64,000 nt of DNA from Actinokineospora sp. NBRC 105648 (GTDB lineage Bacteria > Actinomycetota > Actinomycetes > Mycobacteriales > Pseudonocardiaceae): positions 146,171-210,170 of the forward strand of contig NZ_BSTR01000009.1 in the NCBI RefSeq assembly GCF_030269645.1, read 5' to 3'. Shown here one piece after another: positions 61,874 through 64,000 of this stretch (its first letter is position 1; each line of letters begins with the position of its first letter). The notes beneath the pieces were generated by a model. That model saw nothing but the letters and a program-made list of their open reading frames with translations. It had not been told where the DNA came from and searched no databases. Position numbers and translations under genes: made by a program.

Positions 61874-63828
61874 GCCCGGTGCGGGTCGCGGTCGTCGGCG
61901 GGGGGATCTCCGGCCTGGTGGCCGCGCACCGCCTGCGCGAACTGCTCGGACCGGACGCGCGGATCACCGTGGTCGAGCAGTCCGACCGGCTCGGCGGCAA
62001 GATCCGCACGGTCGACCTGGCCGGCCACCGCTACGACGTGGGCGCCGAGGCTTATCTGGCCCGCAGACCCGAGGTGCCCGCGCTGCTGGCCGAACTGGGC
62101 CTGCTCGACCGCGCGACCCACCCGACCCCCGCCCGCTCCACGGTGCGGGCGGGCGGCGTGACCCGCCTGATCCCGGGCGGGACCGTGATGGGCGTCCCGA
62201 CCAACCCGGACTCCGTCGCAGACCTGCTGTCGACGGGGGGTCTGCGCCAGGTCGCCGCCGAGTCCACGCTCCCGCCGCTGCACCTCGACGGCGATGTCGC
62301 TTTGGGACCGTTGCTCCGCGCCCGCTTCGGCGATGAACTACCCGCCCGCCTCATCGACCCACTACTCGGCGGCGTCTACGCGGGCGGCGTCGACAGCCTG
62401 GGCCTGCGCGCCACCCTCCCCACCCTCGCCGCCGCCCTCGACGCGGGCGCCACGTCCTTGACCGAAGCCGCCGGCGCCGCACTGGCCAAAGCCGCCGCCC
62501 CGCCCGACACAGCCGCCACCTCTGTGACTGAGGCGGCCGGCGTTTCGCCTGTTAACGCCGCGACCGTTCCCGCTCGTGCTGCTTCGTCAGGTACGGGTGC
62601 GGTGTCTGAGGCCGTCGGTGTGTCGCCTGCCAGTGCCGCAACCGTTCCCGCTCGTGCTGTCTCGCTCACTGCAGGTGCGACCTCCCCGACCCGGGCCGGT
62701 GCCGCTTCCCTGGACCGCGAAGCTGAGCCCCTCCCCCTTCCGGCTGCCTCGCTCGACAGCGTTGCGACATCCGTGACCGAGGCCGCTGACCCTTCGCCTG
62801 CCAGCGCCGAGACCCTCTCCAACGCGGCCGTCTCCGCCAGCACAGGTGCGGCATCTGCGACTCGGGCTGCCAGCGTCTCGCCTGCCAAAGCCACCACCTC
62901 GGCGCCGTCCAACTTCACCCTTCCGAGTGCCCGAGTTATCCACAATCAAGATCCACATCCGCCGGTTCCCGACCCCTCCCCGGTAGAATTGGCGTCGGGG
63001 CCGGCCCCCAGGGATGGGCGGGGGCACGTCCTCATGAGGGGGGGCGGGGCGGTTTTCGGGACCTTGGTCGGTGGGTTGGGGGAGTTGGTCGGGCGGCTCG
63101 CCGAGGGGCTCGATGTTCGGCTCGGGGTGCCGGTTCGGGCCGTGGAGCGGGACGGACGCGGGTGGCGGGTGCGGTTGGGGGCCAACGCGCCGGGGCATGA
63201 GCCTGCGGAGTCGGTGCTGGATGTGGACGCGGTGGTGTTGGCTGTTCCGGCGCCCGCCGCGCGCAAGTTGCTGGACGGGGTCGTGCCCGCGGCGTCGGCG
63301 GCGTACGGGCGTGTGGGGGTGGCGTCCATGGCGGTGGTCGCCTTGGCCTTGCCCGAGGGTGCTGAGCTTCCGGGCACGTCCGGTGTCCTGCTCGGCGCGC
63401 GGGAGCGGCGGCTCGACGGGTCGCGGTTCGCCGTCAAGGCGTTCACCTTCTCAGCCGCGAAGTGGGCACACCTCGGTGCGGACGCGGTGATCGTGCGGGG
63501 CTCGGTGGGCCGCTTTGGCGACCCGGGCGCGCTCAAGGCGGGCGACGACGAACTGGTCCGGCTGGTCCGCGCGGACCTCATGGAACTGACCGGCGTCACC
63601 GCACCACCCATCGACGCGGTGGTGACGCGGTGGGGTGGTGGGCTGCCGCAGTACGCGGCCGGGCACACGGAGCTGGTCGCGGAGATCGAACGAGCCGTGG
63701 CCGCCGAACCGGGTCTGGCCGTGGCCGGGGCGACACTGCACGGCGTCGGCATCCCGGCCTGCGTGGCGACCGGCGAGGCAGCGGCCCGGCGGGTGGCCAC
63801 CCATCTGGGCGCGGCTGTCGCGGGATAA
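61870..63828 (+). CDS. hemY: Protoporphyrinogen/coproporphyrinogen oxidase with large low-complexity insert
   Basis: This FAD enzyme oxidises copro- or protoporphyrinogen in haem synthesis. It starts at GTG 61870 ([20 protein letters not shown]), the dinucleotide-binding motif. [20 protein letters not shown] is the conserved second block, and [17 protein letters not shown] plus [20 protein letters not shown] mark the C-terminal half. The product is 652 residues, while family members are about 450-480. The excess is about 180 residues (roughly 205-390) of Ala/Ser/Thr/Pro-rich sequence between the substrate-binding segment [12 protein letters not shown] and [18 protein letters not shown]. Catalytic parts are in one frame, so it may still be active. 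Confidence 0.92.
   Translation: MSPVRVAVVGGGISGLVAAHRLRELLGPDARITVVEQSDRLGGKIRTVDLAGHRYDVGAEAYLARRPEVPALLAELGLLDRATHPTPARSTVRAGGVTRLIPGGTVMGVPTNPDSVADLLSTGGLRQVAAESTLPPLHLDGDVALGPLLRARFGDELPARLIDPLLGGVYAGGVDSLGLRATLPTLAAALDAGATSLTEAAGAALAKAAAPPDTAATSVTEAAGVSPVNAATVPARAASSGTGAVSEAVGVSPASAATVPARAVSLTAGATSPTRAGAASLDREAEPLPLPAASLDSVATSVTEAADPSPASAETLSNAAVSASTGAASATRAASVSPAKATTSAPSNFTLPSARVIHNQDPHPPVPDPSPVELASGPAPRDGRGHVLMRGGGAVFGTLVGGLGELVGRLAEGLDVRLGVPVRAVERDGRGWRVRLGANAPGHEPAESVLDVDAVVLAVPAPAARKLLDGVVPAASAAYGRVGVASMAVVALALPEGAELPGTSGVLLGARERRLDGSRFAVKAFTFSAAKWAHLGADAVIVRGSVGRFGDPGALKAGDDELVRLVRADLMELTGVTAPPIDAVVTRWGGGLPQYAAGHTELVAEIERAVAAEPGLAVAGATLHGVGIPACVATGEAAARRVATHLGAAVAG
62482..63040 (+). 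repeat. In-frame low-complexity repeat insert within hemY
   Basis: Degenerate repeats of about 25-30 codons encode [39 protein letters not shown] and [24 protein letters not shown] units. The DNA word ACCGTTCCCGCTCGTGCT occurs twice, near 62562 and 62642. Third positions in this stretch are often T, unlike the rest of the gene, which suggests expansion of a different sequence. Confidence 0.7.
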
Positions 63829-63831
63829 GCA

Positions 63832-63858
63832 GCCGCCCGCCGCCCCGCGGCGGGCGGC
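63832..63858 (+). terminator. Terminator after hemY
   Basis: Perfect 12-base arms GCCGCCCGCCGC and GCGGCGGGCGGC with a 3-base loop begin 4 bases past the hemY stop. Confidence 0.75.
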
Positions 63859-63859
63859 G

Positions 63860-64000
63860 CTGGGTCGTGCCGGGCTGGGTCGTGCCGGGCTGGGTCGTGC
63901 CGGGCTGGGTCGTGCCGGGCTGGGTCGTGCCGGGCTGGGTCGTGCCGGGCTGGGTCGTGCCGGGCTGGGTCGTGCCGGGCTGGGTCGTGCCGGGCTGGGT
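63860..64000. repeat. 15-bp tandem repeat, at least nine copies, running off the right edge
   Basis: The unit CTGGGTCGTGCCGGG repeats perfectly from 63860 to the window end (141 bases, 9.4 copies). It starts immediately after the hemY terminator. True length is unknown because the window ends inside it. Confidence 0.9.

Overview
The window is high-GC actinobacterial chromosome. Gene content and order point to the family Pseudonocardiaceae (Actinokineospora, Saccharothrix or Lentzea-like), but the genus is inference. The block from about 21.9 kb to the right edge keeps, in order and largely in relative orientation, the set that in Mycobacterium tuberculosis runs from sigA down to hemE/hemY: sigA, ppgK, suhB, cei, DUF4193, DUF3093, dut, DUF3710, an alpha/beta hydrolase, an OB-fold protein, DUF3159, ceoC, ceoB, an APC permease, a TrmA-type methyltransferase, dxs, an RNase D-like protein, DUF3000, hemE and hemY. 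No rRNA or tRNA gene was recognised.

Layout. (1) 1-8044, minus strand: a compact type I-E CRISPR-Cas operon, cas3-casA-casB-casC-casD-casE-cas1, with most junctions overlapping; cas1 is cut by the left edge. (2) 8136-9435: a small membrane protein gene and a 12-repeat CRISPR array. The array is read on the minus strand, with its leader on the right and decaying repeats at the cas3 side. (3) 9.4-21.9 kb: an accessory region rich in broken genes. It holds a tandem pair of membrane proteins (one copy frameshifted), a decayed alpha/beta hydrolase, an intact caspase-like peptidase fused through a membrane helix to a LytR_C domain, a decayed STAND (NB-ARC-like) NTPase, a secreted NucA/NucB-type DNase with a small downstream gene, a DUF1173 fragment and a shattered tyrosine recombinase that abuts sigA. 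The caspase, hydrolase and STAND NTPase together look like the remains of a conflict (defence) module. (4) 21.9-36.8 kb: conserved core genes for the principal sigma factor, polyphosphate glucokinase, inositol phosphatase, envelope integrity, dUTPase, a fatty-acid desaturase under a 24-bp palindromic operator, and a potassium-uptake set (CeoB, CeoC and a KimA-like permease). (5) 36.8-46.5 kb: dxs, two lipoprotein beta-propellers, a class II aldolase and a two-component system, separated by unusual non-coding DNA: a long imperfect hairpin and two homopyrimidine tracts. (6) 46.2-59.6 kb: an HNH endonuclease with two DUF72 proteins, a fadB-fadA operon, a TetR regulator facing a deazaflavin-type oxidoreductase across three identical operators, an RNase D-like protein, a LuxR-type response regulator, a membrane dipeptidase and a secreted M14 carboxypeptidase. 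(7) 59.8-64.0 kb: DUF3000, then hemE-hemY, where hemY carries about 180 extra low-complexity residues, then a 15-bp tandem repeat running off the right edge.

The least described elements are the caspase-TM-LytR_C fusion with its decayed partners, the hairpin element at 36884-37023 whose arm differences all become G-U pairs if it is transcribed on the minus strand, and the expanded low-complexity insert in hemY. All calls are by reading; no database search was run.
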